From Chloroflexi bacterium RBG_16_72_14 (GTDB lineage Bacteria > Chloroflexota > Limnocylindria > Limnocylindrales > CSP1-4): a stretch of DNA of 5,417 nucleotides. This document shows positions 5,159-5,417 of this stretch, in pieces (position 1 is the first letter of the stretch; each line of letters opens with the position of its first letter). Below the pieces are notes generated by a model that saw only the letters and a program-made list of their open reading frames with translations, was not told the DNA's origin and made no database searches. The translations under genes and the position numbers were made by a program. The DNA is taken from assembly GCA_001797035.1 (NCBI GenBank), contig MGOE01000046.1:67739-73155 (forward strand), given 5' to 3'.

Positions 5159-5417
5159 ATGGACCCGATCCTCCGGCTCTACCCGGGCCCGTGGCGCCGC
5201 CGCTACGCGACCGAGGTCGATGCCCTCCTCGACGCCCGGCCCCCCGGCCTGCGCGACCGACTCGACCTCCTGGCCGGGGCGCTCGACGCCCACCTCCACC
5301 CGATCACCGCGCCGTCCTGGCCGATCGTCGCCGCGGCGTCAGGCGGCATCGCATGGACGTTCGCCGGCGCGATCGCACTGGGCCAGCCCGCGCCGCCGGA
5401 CTGGCCCGGGTACCTCG
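5159..5417 (+). CDS. Small membrane protein with N-terminal LYPxxWRxRY motif, partial (3' end outside window)
   Basis: An ATG one base after the Rieske stop opens a frame that stays open for 86 codons to the window edge. The N-terminal half is Arg/Leu/Asp-rich with LRLYPGPWRRRYATEVDALL at residues 5-24, then LRDRLDLLAGALDAHLHP (31-48). A hydrophobic segment follows (about 55-75), probably the first membrane helix. The 'LYP..WR.RY..E...LL' start with a later 'D.L.GALDAHL' is a pattern I recognise from uncharacterised membrane proteins of Chloroflexota and Actinomycetota, often near PadR or ECF sigma genes; I know no function for it. No strong Shine-Dalgarno sequence precedes the start, so expression probably depends on coupling to the Rieske gene. 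Confidence 0.75.
   Translation, partial: MDPILRLYPGPWRRRYATEVDALLDARPPGLRDRLDLLAGALDAHLHPITAPSWPIVAAASGGIAWTFAGAIALGQPAPPDWPGYL

Overview
The window is GC-rich DNA (roughly two thirds or more G+C by eye) with four complete genes and one gene cut by the right edge. Everything looks chromosomal; I see no insertion sequence, tRNA, rRNA, CRISPR array or phage gene. The organism is most likely a high-GC, Gram-positive-type bacterium, either Actinomycetota or a Chloroflexota lineage such as the Limnocylindria-like soil and freshwater groups. The reasons are the G+C content, a Rieske protein of the type with a CPCHQS box and Tat-type anchor, an apparently leaderless gene, and a partial protein starting with an 'LYPxxWRxRY' motif that I associate with these phyla. 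This placement is inference.

Left block (1-3291, minus strand): an amino acid/amine permease of the APC superfamily (550 aa) is followed downstream by a glutamine synthetase-like ligase (473 aa), then a hairpin resembling a terminator. The ligase keeps the metal and glutamate/ATP motifs of type I glutamine synthetase. It has Trp where ammonia-using enzymes have the flap Glu of the 'NSYKRLVPGYEAP' loop. With an uptake permease beside it, this suggests uptake of an amine (polyamine, ethanolamine or similar) and its gamma-glutamylation, as in the PuuP/PuuA or GlnA3/GlnA4 systems. The 133-base spacer between the two genes holds two strong inverted repeats.

Middle (3292-3648): a 357-base non-coding stretch. 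It carries the permease leader, a 15-base perfect inverted repeat, a possible -10 box, and a hairpin just after the next gene's stop.

Right block (3649-5417): a minus-strand gene for a 260 aa protein with a probable LolA/RseB-like fold and no signal peptide diverges from a plus-strand pair. That pair is a Tat-anchored Rieske iron-sulfur protein (199 aa) and, one base after its stop, a small membrane protein that runs off the window. The 126-base divergent region holds back-to-back promoters. One has a consensus-like -35/-10 that overlaps an AT-rich palindrome around TCGATATATCGA. The other has a TACAAT box placed exactly for a leaderless start. This divergent, probably repressor-controlled module is the most unusual part of the window; its function is unknown.
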